Shown here: piece after piece, positions 34,007-43,878 of the stretch
Numbering within the stretch: position 1 is the stretch's first letter
Layout: every line of letters starts with the position of its first letter
Assembly (NCBI GenBank): GCA_020974905.1
Contig: CP087563.1
Span: 3,038,001-3,102,000 of the forward strand
Direction of reading: 5' to 3'
Length of the DNA stretch: 64,000 nucleotides
Source of the DNA: Planctomycetes bacterium syqfu
Lineage (GTDB): Bacteria > Planctomycetota > Phycisphaerae > Phycisphaerales > Phycisphaeraceae
The notes under the pieces: generated by a model
The model's input: only the letters and a program-made list of their open reading frames with translations
The model's database searches: none
Told to the model about the DNA's origin: nothing
Position numbers and translations under genes: made by a program

Positions 34007-36064
34007 TTAGGCTTCGCCCTTGAGTTTCAGCGCACCGCGATGATCCTGTTCGCGGACACCGAAATCGATAAAGCCGCGGAAAAGAATGCCCAGCGAATTG
34101 AAATCTGCATCCGTTTTTTCAACGGTGGGACGATCCACGCCGTTGAGGAAAGCCACCTCAATCGAGGGCAGACGATTGGGATCTGCCAGGAGATACCACG
34201 CCTTGCTGCTGGCACCGGTGAAGCTGGCATTGGCCAGGTAGACACTGGAGACGACGTCGAACTTGCCCACGTGCGGATTCGTCGTCGGCTTGGGTTTGTT
34301 CGTGGTGGTGGTTTCGTTGAGCTGGATGCTCTTCATCAGCATCTCGGCTGCGACCTTCAGCGCGGTGGGCACGAGCAGGATGTTAGCAGGCATACCGAGC
34401 GGTTTACCGTTGGGCTTGATCTGTTCGCTGAATTTCACTTCGGCATTGGTCAGGCCATCGACGGATAAAGCAGTGTCTGCACCTTCGAGGTAATTGCCGT
34501 GATCAGCATGAAAGAAAGCGTTGCCATCGGATTGGGTGGGATTGCGAAGCCACAGGCCCCAGACGGCATCGGCAATGGCTTCAGCCGCACCCATACCAAT
34601 CTGACGCGGGATGTCGGTGAAGGCCCCCATGTCATCGTTGATGATCATCTGGCGAGTCAGGGCAAACATGATGCCGTGGGTGTCGGCACGCTGGCCGAAC
34701 TTCTGCTCATCAAGTTTGCCATGCTTCAGTTCACCGTCCGGGCCGACCTGTTCAAACTTGAAGGAACCGGTCATACGGTAGCGACTGTGTTCCTTAAAGT
34801 CGTTGACGCTGGCGACCTTGGCAATGCGACGCCAGGCATCTTCGACGTAGTTGTAGCCTTCGAGCAACATCTTGTTGGCAATGTTGCTCAAAACCCCCGG
34901 AAGTGTGGCCGAGCTGAATGCGGCTTGCAACCAGCCGCTGGCATCGCGACGGAAACGGGGAAGCTGTTGGCCCGATGCCATCTCGCAGAACTCCTGGACA
35001 CCGATACCACGAAGTTTGTCGGCAGCTTCGAGAACGGGTTCGGCATACATCGCTTCGATGCGGGTGTTGGGCAAACCACTGGCCATCAATGCTGCCGCTT
35101 CAAACACCTGCGGATTACCCGCATGCTGATTGACTTTGGTGTGCATGGCAACGGGAAGTTGCGGGCGCGATGCGCGAAGGACGTGCAGTTCGGTCTTGGT
35201 CACATCCCAACCTTCCTCAATGGCCTGCGCTTCGATGTCCGGATGTTTGCCTTCGCAGGTGCTGCGGATGGCCTGGATGCGGCGGGTTTCTTCAGCCATC
35301 TGCTGACGCATCTGCATCATGGGGTTCTGATCATCCGGGGCAGAGGTCGGTGCATCCGAGACATCCTGCGTTGCACGCGCGGCGATGGCGGCAGGACTCG
35401 CGGTCGGCGTGGTCGAAGGTTTGGCCGGTTTGGGATCGGTGACGATGGTGGTGGTTGCTTGGCTTTGTGTACCATGCGGCATGTGCGATTGCTCCTTGCT
35501 GTTGGCTGCGATACGGGCAGACGTAGACGAATCTGCCCCGTTGTCGACGAATGAAATTTCTTTGAGGGTTGCTTTGCGGACGACGTGAATCGGGCCATCA
35601 AACGTCCGGCCATTGACGGTGACGTTCTGGCCATTGGGGATGAACTGGGCATCAATGACGGCAGCACCGATGCTGGCCTGCCAGGGAAAACCGTTCTGGC
35701 CACTGCGAATCACATCACGTGCCCAACTGGTGTCACGGCTGACAAGGCCTTCGGCCACGAGCCTCCCGCCTCCGGAAGTTTTTTCAACAGCAACGCGCTG
35801 CGTGTGGCCGACGCCCTGACGCGATTGGTGATCCAGACGAACCGGAATGTCCTGGCGGTCAATGGCCAGACCTTCAAGGTCCACCACGACGGGATGCGGG
35901 AATCCCTCGATCCGCATCAGACCACCGGTGTAAGCGACCATCTTGAACTGCGGAACCCCGGCACTTCCGGGGGTTTCTTTGTTTCCAGCGGCCTCAATGG
36001 TCAGCGGGCAGATGAACGACAGTTGATCAGGCAGTTGTTGGGTTGGCGACAGTGTCATCGTCAT
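34007..36064 (-). CDS. Prohead protease fused to Mu gpT-like major capsid protein
   Basis: 685 residues. Residues ~15-185 are a prohead protease-like domain: IPVRLDHQSRQGVGHT (catalytic His likely) and GFPWQASIGAAV (Ser likely). A low-complexity, Thr/Pro/Ala-rich linker (~195-240) follows, then a helical scaffold-like stretch (NPMMQMRQQMAEETRRIQA), and from ~330 the capsid domain (ALTRQMIINDDMGAF; GNAFFHADHGNY; SKAWYLLADPNRLPSIEV). Natural protease-capsid fusions occur in several phages; self-cleavage would release the shell subunit. The start overlaps the portal gene end by ~38 nt. Confidence 0.88.
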   Translation of the reverse strand: MTMTLSPTQQLPDQLSFICPLTIEAAGNKETPGSAGVPQFKMVAYTGGLMRIEGFPHPVVVDLEGLAIDRQDIPVRLDHQSRQGVGHTQRVAVEKTSGGGRLVAEGLVSRDTSWARDVIRSGQNGFPWQASIGAAVIDAQFIPNGQNVTVNGRTFDGPIHVVRKATLKEISFVDNGADSSTSARIAANSKEQSHMPHGTQSQATTTIVTDPKPAKPSTTPTASPAAIAARATQDVSDAPTSAPDDQNPMMQMRQQMAEETRRIQAIRSTCEGKHPDIEAQAIEEGWDVTKTELHVLRASRPQLPVAMHTKVNQHAGNPQVFEAAALMASGLPNTRIEAMYAEPVLEAADKLRGIGVQEFCEMASGQQLPRFRRDASGWLQAAFSSATLPGVLSNIANKMLLEGYNYVEDAWRRIAKVASVNDFKEHSRYRMTGSFKFEQVGPDGELKHGKLDEQKFGQRADTHGIMFALTRQMIINDDMGAFTDIPRQIGMGAAEAIADAVWGLWLRNPTQSDGNAFFHADHGNYLEGADTALSVDGLTNAEVKFSEQIKPNGKPLGMPANILLVPTALKVAAEMLMKSIQLNETTTTNKPKPTTNPHVGKFDVVSSVYLANASFTGASSKAWYLLADPNRLPSIEVAFLNGVDRPTVEKTDADFNSLGILFRGFIDFGVREQDHRGALKLKGEA

Positions 36065-37526
36065 TAACGTTGGTCTCCTGTGAAGGTGAAGATTGGTTGG
36101 GCTGCGAATCCATAACCGTCAGCCCGAGTTGATTCATGAGTTTGGTTTCCTTGGCACGCTGACGAAGCTCGGTTTCCCAATCTTTGCCCTGACGGGCATA
36201 TTCAGCGGCCAATGTGGTGGTGTGGCTGGTCAAGCGCGTGGCCTGAGCATTGGCTTCCTTGGCCGGGTCCACATGCTCGGTGCCATCGAAAAACCAGCCT
36301 TTTTGCAGGGGTAATGGACGCCCGGACAAGGTGGGCATACTGCGCACTGTGCGCAGTATGGAGAACTCCGGCGTCAGCATGGCCTCACGTATCCATGCGT
36401 TGAAAATCTGATCCAAAACCACTTCGGCAAGATGCATCTGCTCGACACGAATGGACTTGTAATAAGTCTGATGGTCAAGCCGCCCAGACGCATAGTTGTA
36501 GCCTGACGAGTTGCAGGCGGCGATGTTGTAAGGAAGATTCAAGCACCGCGCGATCTCGTTAAGAATCTCGCGTTTGAACTCAGCCAAACCCGTCACAGGC
36601 TGTTGGGCTTCAATCTGCCCCAGTCGCCAACCATCCGGTAACACGGTGGCCATGCGCTTTTCCAGATTGACGATATCCATCGGATCAAGCGGCTGGGCTT
36701 CACCGTTGGCCGGGGAATCGGTGTACAACACCGCAGCAAAATCAGCGGCAGTTTCAGCAGCGGCCAGCACGGCGAGAATGTATCGACGCAACTGCGCAAA
36801 CAATGGAAGTGCAGGAGTAATCTCCGGAATTCCACGATGTTGCTCGGGACGATCCGCACGAAACCAGTGAATCACAGATGCCGCAGGCACTTCGTCATAC
36901 TGAGATGTCCACGAGGAATAATTCCCCAGGCCGCCCGGATGCTGCCGCAGGATGGAATAGAACTGCGGACTTCCGAAACTGTCGAGAATCACCCCATCCA
37001 CATCGTTGCGTGTGGGCAACATCACTGACGACGGCGACGCGATGCGATCCGCTTCAATGAGTTGTAGATCAAGTGCAACAGGCGAATCGATATTGGGATT
37101 GAAATTCAAAACACCAAACGCTTCACCATCGGTGCTCTTGGCCATCCGCATCGTACGGAGCTTGGATGCCAGGCTGACCGCTTTGCTCCACTGGGCAAAG
37201 GCATCTTCGATCTGACGATTGAGTTCATCATGCTTGGTGAGTAGTTGCAGGCGCGGCCCCGTACCGATGCAGTCATTGGCCAGCGTCAACACAATACCCT
37301 TGGCATAACTGTTGTTGGCTACTTCGTATCGAGCACGCTCACGCAACTTCTTGCGAATGTCCGCAGACGCCGCACAGTCCGCTGACATCGCATCGGCCAT
37401 CGCCCAGTGCCGGGCATTCTCTGCCGTTGTCTGCGCCGCGTCGTAACGCGCCCGCACCACGTTGGCCACCGGCAGTTGGCGTTGCACCTGAGGTTTGGAT
37501 TTTTTGAACCAGTTACGAACGTGCAT
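36027..37526 (-). CDS. Portal protein, lambda family
   Basis: 499 residues from the ATG at 37526, overlapping the TGA of the gpW-position gene (TGATG). Lambda-portal features: NNSYAKGIVLTLANDCIGTG (~72-91), WFRADRPEQHRGIPEITPAL (~216-235), and FKREILNEIARCLNLPYNI (~318-336). It forms the dodecameric DNA channel in the capsid. Ends in a Ser/Asn/Asp-rich disordered tail. Operon with terminase upstream and capsid downstream. Confidence 0.93.
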   Translation of the reverse strand: MHVRNWFKKSKPQVQRQLPVANVVRARYDAAQTTAENARHWAMADAMSADCAASADIRKKLRERARYEVANNSYAKGIVLTLANDCIGTGPRLQLLTKHDELNRQIEDAFAQWSKAVSLASKLRTMRMAKSTDGEAFGVLNFNPNIDSPVALDLQLIEADRIASPSSVMLPTRNDVDGVILDSFGSPQFYSILRQHPGGLGNYSSWTSQYDEVPAASVIHWFRADRPEQHRGIPEITPALPLFAQLRRYILAVLAAAETAADFAAVLYTDSPANGEAQPLDPMDIVNLEKRMATVLPDGWRLGQIEAQQPVTGLAEFKREILNEIARCLNLPYNIAACNSSGYNYASGRLDHQTYYKSIRVEQMHLAEVVLDQIFNAWIREAMLTPEFSILRTVRSMPTLSGRPLPLQKGWFFDGTEHVDPAKEANAQATRLTSHTTTLAAEYARQGKDWETELRQRAKETKLMNQLGLTVMDSQPNQSSPSQETNVNDDDTVANPTTA

Positions 37527-37723
37527 CAAACGGTGCCTCCGGGATTGATCTTGAAAACTTTGATACCTAAGCCCTTGGATTGAGCAGCCTTCTTCGATGC
37601 CAGGTAACGATCTACCGCGATCTGATCCTGCAGCGGATGCTGCTTAACGTGCTGGCCGTCAACCGATACTTCAGCCGGTGCAGCAGCGTTTTCTTCGATG
37701 TTGTTTTCAACGGAGTCTGTCAT
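37526..37723 (-). CDS. Small gpW-position head protein
   Basis: 65 residues, SD GAGGG before the ATG at 37723. It lies between the large terminase and the portal, the position of gpW in lambda. The C-terminal half (LQDQIAVDRYLASKKAAQS, then GLGIKVFKINPGGTV) is helix then strand and looks folded; the N-terminal 25 residues are acidic and probably disordered. gpW-like head completion is the best guess from order and size, not from a firm sequence match. A truncated copy is at 1177-1302. Confidence 0.6.
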   Translation of the reverse strand: MTDSVENNIEENAAAPAEVSVDGQHVKQHPLQDQIAVDRYLASKKAAQSKGLGIKVFKINPGGTV

Positions 37724-37747
37724 GAGTTTCCCTCGGACTTATGTGTC

Positions 37748-37832
37748 GTCCCTACATTACTAGTTGCCGATACCCCGATTTTTCACGAGAGGTTTTTGCC
37801 AAAAAAATGAAAAAAGTGCAGATTGTTGGGAG
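37748..37832 (-). repeat. R1 repeat, copy in the phage head operon
   Basis: Almost identical to 1328-1411. It fills the gap between the terminase stop (37850) and the gpW-position start; its TAGTAATGTAGGG end lies about 25 nt before the ATG. This is where an internal promoter for the head genes would be expected. Confidence 0.85.
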
Positions 37833-37849
37833 GCGTTGTTGTGATCGGC

Positions 37850-40138
37850 TTAAAAACGACGCTGTTGCATGTCAGAAAGCTTCATTCGCGGACGCGATTG
37901 CACGCTGCGCGACTCTACTCCCGGGAGTGAGACACCTTGAATCGATGCACCAACTGCGCATCCAACCAGACAATCCAGCCAGTGATTGTCTGGACGCGTG
38001 GCACGCAACTTCCACTCATCGACGGTGCGACCTTGGGCTTGGGATTTGACGCGATACTCGGCTGTCAGGTGATCAGCGAGTAGGCGATGGGTTTTGTCAT
38101 CACGGCCAAACAGAGACAGACAGCCTGGATCACCCATGGCAACACTGAGCCGTGCATGCACGAAGGTCTTCCAGTAGTTGGTATCGATCAAGGCATGGCG
38201 AACCTGGCGCTTACCCACTGTGTTGGGAATGCGCCAGTGCAGCCCCACGCGATCCCCGCGTTTGCGCCGGTATTCGCTGAATGGGATGCTCGACGCACCG
38301 ACATAGCGTCCATGGCTGGGTAATAGCAGGCCTGCATGTTGGCTTTGCCGACAGAACTGATACACCACATCGGTGGACTGCCCCCAGTTGGCGTCAATCA
38401 AGCAGCGGTCGATGCGCATCTCGGCACCGTCGTCCCGCCGGTAGGGGGGTGACAGTTTTTCATCGGTAAGAATGTCCAGTCCCGCATAGATTTGCCCTTC
38501 GAGTCCAGCACCCGGTGCAGCACGACTGATCGTGGAACGGATGTCCCGTAGTGTGTAATAGGCTCGTTTTTGTTCGGGCCATGTGCCATAATCGATGATG
38601 TAGCCTGTAAAGTTTTCCTCCCAGGCGCAGAGCATCCAGAACAAAACCTTCTGCTGGACATCGATGAACATCGTCAGGTGGTTGCAGGCCAACGGGATGA
38701 TGCTTTGAGGGTGGCCATTGGTTTTGGCGGCAATGGCGTCACTTGTGAGCATCTCCTCGCCCACGGATTCGATGATCGGTTCGTTTTGATATTCAGCAAA
38801 GAACGCTGCTTCGTCACGCAGGCGCAGGTTCATCGCGTGTTGGAGAGCAGACAGTTCGTCTTCGTTGTACCGTTGCGGCCAGGCAACATGACTGCCAACG
38901 TCCATGACTTCACGGTTGCTACGATAAAACTCGGTCGCCTGCGAACCATCACCATCATTGCGAAGACTGTCCGCACGAATCTCAGCATATTTTGCCCAGA
39001 GCCTCTCTGCATTGGCGTCCGGAAATGCATACACCATCTTCGTCCGCTCGCCTTGCCATTCCGGATGTTTGTCCCGGTCGAGGATGTTGTCGGCCATGTC
39101 ACCTGGCCGGATCACGGTGCAGGCCATGAGTCCAGCAATCTTCTTGCCAGGGCCAGCCATACCCAACACGTCACCGGCCAGGATCGCTTCACGCCGCTGA
39201 CTTTGCGATGGTGACCATGCCGACTCGGTGGTTTGTGGGTCATCGACCAACACCAACTGCGGGCGCACAACCTGTCCATCAGCGCGGGCATAGTTCTGCC
39301 CACGAATATCGCTTCCCTTCATGCCGCTGCTTGAGATAACGATGCCCGATGACAGACTGCCTTCGATCACAGGCAGCACCACGCGATCCGACGACCAATC
39401 GATGCGCGTGGGTTCGCCTTTGTACTTCTGTCCCTTCTGCCGGTTGGTGATCCGCTCCAGACACCTGATCGGATACGTGACCTCCGGAAAATCCTCATGC
39501 AGAAGCGGATTGGTCTCCAACCAGATTTTGATATTTTCCAGCAGGTCGCGAGCGCGTTCGGCACTGGCTGCGATCAGGCAAACAAAAGGTGCTGCACCGA
39601 TCAACGCTGCCCACAACACAGCAGCCTGACACAAAACTGTTTTCCCTGATCCGCGCGGCATGGCCATGGCAAACAACCCGCCGGTACGGACAGCTTTCTC
39701 GATTTTTGAAATGACCGTCCTGTGATCAGCTGACCAAGGCAGGTAAAACACTTCAGCAAAATACGTCTCGCAGAACGCCCGGAAGGACGCGATGCACCGG
39801 GCCTTGCGATCTGGATCAACCACTAGCGGTATCTCGCCAATATCCTGAGCCGAGCGCACCGCCTCGGCATTACGCTCGGCCTGCCTTGCCTTTTGTTCGT
39901 CATAACTCAACGGCCCGGATTTCGGCTTGGCATATTCCAATGTCAGCCATGCTGCGTAGCGGAATAAATCCACCGACTGCGGATTGGACGGATCGCTGAT
40001 GCTGTAACCAGCACGGTTGCGGTGCCGACGCAGTTGCGACTCGGTCAATGGATCGGCATTTGGAATGTCGATGGCATTGACGATACGCAGCAGATCGGCG
40101 GGTCGAAGCTGGCGTGGGTTGAAGGATTTTTTACTCAT
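37850..40138 (-). CDS. Terminase large subunit, GpA (lambda) family
   Basis: 762 residues. Walker A MPRGSGKTVLC (~160), Walker-B-type region LVLVDDPQTT, and the C-terminal nuclease with conserved acids (CLIDANWGQSTDVVYQF). GpA terminases of planctomycete phages have the same length. It cuts concatemeric DNA and pumps it into the prohead through the portal. The ATG at 40138 overlaps the stop of the small gene upstream (GATGAGTAA), indicating coupling. Confidence 0.93.
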   Translation of the reverse strand: MSKKSFNPRQLRPADLLRIVNAIDIPNADPLTESQLRRHRNRAGYSISDPSNPQSVDLFRYAAWLTLEYAKPKSGPLSYDEQKARQAERNAEAVRSAQDIGEIPLVVDPDRKARCIASFRAFCETYFAEVFYLPWSADHRTVISKIEKAVRTGGLFAMAMPRGSGKTVLCQAAVLWAALIGAAPFVCLIAASAERARDLLENIKIWLETNPLLHEDFPEVTYPIRCLERITNRQKGQKYKGEPTRIDWSSDRVVLPVIEGSLSSGIVISSSGMKGSDIRGQNYARADGQVVRPQLVLVDDPQTTESAWSPSQSQRREAILAGDVLGMAGPGKKIAGLMACTVIRPGDMADNILDRDKHPEWQGERTKMVYAFPDANAERLWAKYAEIRADSLRNDGDGSQATEFYRSNREVMDVGSHVAWPQRYNEDELSALQHAMNLRLRDEAAFFAEYQNEPIIESVGEEMLTSDAIAAKTNGHPQSIIPLACNHLTMFIDVQQKVLFWMLCAWEENFTGYIIDYGTWPEQKRAYYTLRDIRSTISRAAPGAGLEGQIYAGLDILTDEKLSPPYRRDDGAEMRIDRCLIDANWGQSTDVVYQFCRQSQHAGLLLPSHGRYVGASSIPFSEYRRKRGDRVGLHWRIPNTVGKRQVRHALIDTNYWKTFVHARLSVAMGDPGCLSLFGRDDKTHRLLADHLTAEYRVKSQAQGRTVDEWKLRATRPDNHWLDCLVGCAVGASIQGVSLPGVESRSVQSRPRMKLSDMQQRRF

Positions 40139-40355
40139 CGTTCATTTCCTCCACTTCCGGTCGGGCCAGATACGCGACGTAGTCGATCAGGCTGAATGTG
40201 CCATCGGCGCGAAGTAACTGACCATCATCAACCACTTGCTGAATCTGCTCTTCATCGATCCGGCGATTGAACGCCTTGGACAGAATCTGCGCCGCTTGCG
40301 GCACGGTGACCGCCGTCATTCTCAATGGTTTTGGACTATCTGTAGGTTGTGTCAT
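40131..40355 (-). CDS. Small protein upstream of terminase (possible terminase small subunit)
   Basis: 74 residues. TAVTVPQAAQILSKAFNRRI and EEQIQQVVDDGQLLRADGTF look like a small winged-helix domain; the tail is acidic (RPEVEEMNDE). Position directly before the large terminase and coupled translation suggest a small subunit or DNA-recognition partner; there is no firm family match. It diverges from the rightward small-gene operon at 40457. Confidence 0.6.
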   Translation of the reverse strand: MTQPTDSPKPLRMTAVTVPQAAQILSKAFNRRIDEEQIQQVVDDGQLLRADGTFSLIDYVAYLARPEVEEMNDE

Positions 40356-40456
40356 CAGAATTCAAAAAAGCCTTAAAAATAAGGGTAAAAGTCGCATTAT
40401 CCGCTTGTAATCCGTTTCGAATGCTGGCTTCATGTGTCTATAGAAAGGCCAACAAC

Positions 40457-40651
40457 ATGAAAGCCAAAACCACCAAACGCACGCAGGCATACAAGGACGC
40501 AGCGGTCAACGAGATCGCCCAACGCATCCTCAACATCGACACCTTGCAGACACGTAAAAGCGATTCTTTGGATTTCCACGACTGCGCGGTCTGGAACATT
40601 AAGGAGGCGCTGGAAGCCGCCTTTGAGGCTGGACGCAAAGCAGATCATTAA
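40457..40651 (+). CDS. DUF6900-like small phage protein
   Basis: 64 residues from the ATG at 40457 with AAAGG upstream. IAQRILNIDTLQTRKSDSLD, then FHDCAVWNIKEALEAAFEAG resembles the DUF6900 pattern (a short acidic helical domain). Function unknown. It opens a four-gene rightward operon (40457-41833), opposite to almost all other phage genes, which ends at the terminator 41873-41896. Confidence 0.75.
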   Translation: MKAKTTKRTQAYKDAAVNEIAQRILNIDTLQTRKSDSLDFHDCAVWNIKEALEAAFEAGRKADH

Positions 40652-40673
40652 CCATTCGCAACAGGAGAAACAC

Positions 40674-40934
40674 ATGCGGATCACACGTATTGAATTTGCC
40701 GGACGAACAGGCATCTTCGCCATCATCAAACGACCACATGAAGCCAAACAGATCGAGGTTGAGATTCTGCAACCCAACAAGAAAGGCACCCATTGGGTGA
40801 AAGCCGATGACGAGGATGAACTCTTCTCGATGGCCACCTTCCTGCAACAAGTACTCGACGGCTACGAAGGCACCATGGAAGAAGCATCCTGCTACTACAA
40901 CGCACTGCTGTGCATCAGCGACATCGGAATTTGA
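40674..40934 (+). CDS. Small acidic phage protein, unknown
   Basis: 86 residues, ATG at 40674 with AGGAG 8 nt upstream. MRITRIEFAGRTGIFAIIKR, then a helix with VKADDEDELFSMATFLQQVL. No family recognised. It lies 22 nt after the preceding gene in the same operon. Acidic residues dominate the C-terminal half, which could suggest an inhibitor or DNA mimic, but there is no direct support. Confidence 0.7.
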   Translation: MRITRIEFAGRTGIFAIIKRPHEAKQIEVEILQPNKKGTHWVKADDEDELFSMATFLQQVLDGYEGTMEEASCYYNALLCISDIGI

Positions 40935-40943
40935 GGAACCACC

Positions 40944-41192
40944 ATGACCACCAAACACAAAAAACAAACGGCCCAAGACGTCTACTTCCAACACCGAAAA
41001 GACATCACCAGCCTGATGCTCTGGCTGGAACTCGAACTGGAAAAACACCGCATCAACGCCAAAGGCAAGACCGACAACTGGGCGATGGCCGAAGACCTTC
41101 AACTCACTCGAAAACAATTGATAGAGGCACTGACCTCGCTCTCCCACAGCGAACAACATGAAATCGAAGACCTGCTCAGCGAAAGTCGCTGA
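40944..41192 (+). CDS. Small helical phage protein, unknown
   Basis: 82 residues, SD GAGGAA before the ATG at 40944. Predicted all-alpha with a central amphipathic helix (DITSLMLWLELELEKHRINA) and LTRKQLIEALTSLSHSEQHE. No motif for a catalytic role. Third gene of the rightward operon. Confidence 0.7.
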   Translation: MTTKHKKQTAQDVYFQHRKDITSLMLWLELELEKHRINAKGKTDNWAMAEDLQLTRKQLIEALTSLSHSEQHEIEDLLSESR

Positions 41193-41228
41193 GCATTTTT
41201 GTTTAACCATTACCACAAGGACAAAATC

Positions 41229-41833
41229 ATGAAACAAGAAGACATCCAAATCGGCGTCACGTACCTCGTCGGCCTCGCTGGCAAACTGGTGACGGTGCAG
41301 ATCACCGAAAACCATCCCTCGGCCTCGCTGGCAAACAATGGTGCAAGCGATCAGTGCAGATCACCGAAAACCATCCCTCGGGCACCGGCTGGCTGGGTAA
41401 GACAATCAAGACGGGCAAGCAGATCACAATTCGCTCGGCCCAACGTATTCACCGCAAGGCCAGCGACGATAAACAGGTCGGCAACACGGCCAACCCCGGT
41501 AAACGCCAACCCAAGGCGACGACGGATACCACTGACTCCAAGAAACGCGACACGGGTAAACCCGCCGCGACGGGAGGCAACCAGGACGGCGACAAGCCTA
41601 TGAGCCTGATTAACGCGGCTGCCCATATCCTGGCTCAAGGCAAACAAGAACCCATGCGATGCAAAGACATCGTCGATCAGGCTATCAGCCAGAACCTCTG
41701 GCAACCCGGCAAGGGACTGACGCCTGCCTCTACCCTTTACGCAGCGATCGGCAGAGAGATCAAAACCAAGGGAAACGCCAGTCGATTCCGCAAGGCCGAA
41801 CGAGGTATGTTCACCGTAGCTGAGCCCCGATGA
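41229..41833 (+). pseudogene. HARE-HTH domain protein broken by a 59-bp duplication
   Basis: ATG at 41229 (MKQEDIQIGVTYLVGLAGKL). After VTVQITENHPS a second copy of the same coding segment starts 50-59 bp later and shifts the frame; without it the protein reads on as GTGWLGKTIKTGKQ and ends with a clear HARE-HTH domain (AAAHILAQGKQEPMRCKDIV, then GLTPASTLYAAIGREI and FRKAERGMFTV). HARE-HTH domains recognise modified or AT-rich DNA and are linked to chromatin and restriction systems. The C-terminal frame could start at a GTG at 41354, but no SD is seen. Confidence 0.75.
41272..41381 (+). repeat. Imperfect tandem duplication inside the HARE-HTH gene
   Basis: GCCTCGCTGGCAAAC (41272 and 41322, 50 bp apart) and GTGCAGATCACCGAAAACCA (41295 and 41354, 59 bp apart) each occur twice; the second unit has about 9 extra bases. 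The net insertion is not a multiple of three and breaks the gene. Confidence 0.9.
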
Positions 41834-41872
41834 TTTGAAAATATCTGGCTGCATATTAAAACCGCTTTCCAT

Positions 41873-41896
41873 CCCCGACATATGTCGGGGTTTTTT
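41873..41896 (+). terminator. Rho-independent terminator of the small-gene operon
   Basis: CCCCGACA (41873-41880) pairs with TGTCGGGG (41883-41890), then TTTTTT. About 40 nt after the HARE-HTH stop. Confidence 0.92.
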
Positions 41897-41986
41897 CGTG
41901 AATACTTTGCGAATCTATATAGGAAGTTGGGAACTCGACGATATAATGACGAGATAGTAGAAAAGGAGGTATGAACAGAAATGATA

Positions 41987-43358
41987 TCAAGCCTTGGCGT
42001 CAGACGTCTGTTCGGCAGAAATACGTTGTGCTTTCTTGCCGGTAAATGCTTCCCAACGATTAACGATGAGATCACAATAGAGTTCATCCATCTCCATCAG
42101 GAATGCATGACGATCCGTCTGTTCACAGCCAATCAATGTTGACCCACTACCACCGAATAAGTCCAGCACGTTGTCACCAGGCATTGATGAATATTGAATA
42201 GCACGAACCGCCAACTCAACCGGCTTCTCTGTGAGATGGGTCATGCGACTCGGATTCAATTTTCGAATGGGCCAGAGGTCCTGTGCATTGGTAGGACCGG
42301 CGTATAGATGGGCTGCGCCCTCCTTCCAACAATAGTACCCCATCTCATATGCTCCCATATACGTTTTGCGTGTTAATACGGGATGCAACTTATGCCAAAC
42401 GATGCCCTGGCTAAAATATAAACCAGCTTCTTTAATAGGTCCAGGATAGTTAGCCAGGTTGGCGTAACCGCCCCATATATATGCTGAAGCTCCGGGACGC
42501 ATCACGCGTGACAAATTGGAAAACCATGCACGTAGTAACTTGTCGAATTCTTCATCACTCACAAAATCATTGGCAAGTGGACGATCCTTAGGCCGCAGCT
42601 TACGTTTGATTTTCTTACCATCCGTTGCGCCTCGCGCTTTGTCGAAACTCTGGTGATGCAGTTGGGCCTTCTTATCCCCGAATGAACTGAGCCCAGCTGC
42701 GATGGCCGTACTACTGCGAGGCTCCAGGCCAACATTGTACGGCGGGTCCGTATTCACCAAATCGATGATCGCGCCATCCAGCAAACGATCCACATCTTCC
42801 GGTGAAGAACTGTCACCACACATGAGTCTGTGATTGCCAAGTATCCATATGTCACCGCGTTTGCTGATCGCTTCATCGGGCGGCTCGGGAATATCATCGG
42901 GATCAGTCAAACCTTCACTCACACCTTGAGCTGCATTCAATAACTGCCCGAGTTCATCTTCGTCAAAGGCCAGAACATCCATGTCGAATCCACCCTCACG
43001 CAGATCGTTGATTTCGATGGGCAGGATCGACAAGTCCCATTCGGCAATTTCACCGGTGCGGTTGTCAGCCAGGCGATACGCGCGCACCTGCTCCGGTGTC
43101 AGATCGGTGGCCACATGCACCGGCACCATGGCAAGGCCGAGTTGCTTGGCTGCCTTCCAGCGCGTGTGGCCTGCAATTATCACACCATCTTCATCCACGA
43201 CGATGGGTTGGCGAAAGCCAAACTCCGACAACGATGCGGCGACAGCATCCACCGCCTTGTCATTCAAACGAGGATTGCGTTCATAGGGTTTGACGTCCTC
43301 GATGTTGCGAAGCTCGACCTTGAAATTGGAAGTGACGATGTCCTGAGTTGCGGTCATA
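41987..43358 (-). CDS. ParB-domain DNA methyltransferase fusion (N6-adenine/N4-cytosine)
   Basis: About 456 residues from the ATG at 43358, with AAAGGAAAT just upstream; longer frames upstream lack support. The N-terminal ~130 residues are a ParB-like domain: VKPYERNPRLNDKAVDAVAA, then IIAGHTRWKAAKQLG (GHxR box) and RLADNRTGE. The C-terminal part is a beta-class MTase with VNTDPPYNVGL (DPPY motif IV) and VLDLFGGSGSTLIG (motif I-like FxGxG). Such fusions occur in many phages and modify phage DNA against host restriction. Recognition sequence unknown. Confidence 0.92.
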
Positions 43359-43878
43359 TATTTCCTTTGAAAATGTTGGATTAATCGTTTGCTAAATTTT
43401 GTTTCGCGTCGGCGACAACAAACTGTCTCTAACCCGGTGGCTCGTTCCGCCGCCATCCAAAAGGTTGTTAACGGGAAGGAACCATGCACAATCGGCACTG
43501 TTTGGCCCCTGTGGCCGACCCGGACAATGGCATCACATGGCCAGCCTTTTTGCCCAGACGCCACAGACGCCAACGTGTGGCGATGTTGGGTATTCAATTC
43601 AGGTGACGTAAATAGGAACAGGCCCAAAATAGAAAACCGATATTCCCTCGCGCGTACGCGCACACACACGTCGTGAGGTATATATAGAGAGAGAGGGTGT
43701 TTTTCTATATATATTCTTCATAACCTTTTATCCTTTGGCTTTTTGCGATTTTGAGAAAACCGCTTTTTCACTGCGCGGTTTTCTGCGGTTTTCTCTGGCA
43801 ATCTGGCTTGCCACACTGTTTTGGGCCTTGAAATGGGGATTATTCAGAGAAAACCTCCGAGGCTTTCTCCCCGGTAAT
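43359..43878. other. Non-coding gap with simple-sequence tract, plus the displaced 3' end of the primase gene
   Basis: 43650-43720 has CA repeats, TATATATAGAGAGAGAGGG and a TATATATA tract, likely carrying the promoter for the methyltransferase gene. 43728-43878 is protein-like in a frame one base from the primase gene (GYFYELPGRKPRRFSLNN) and probably is its true 3' end. Confidence 0.6.

Noticed and set aside
43650-43735. CA/TA/GA simple-sequence tract as an origin
   Set aside because: Low complexity only, without iterons or DnaA-box clusters; possibly a promoter.
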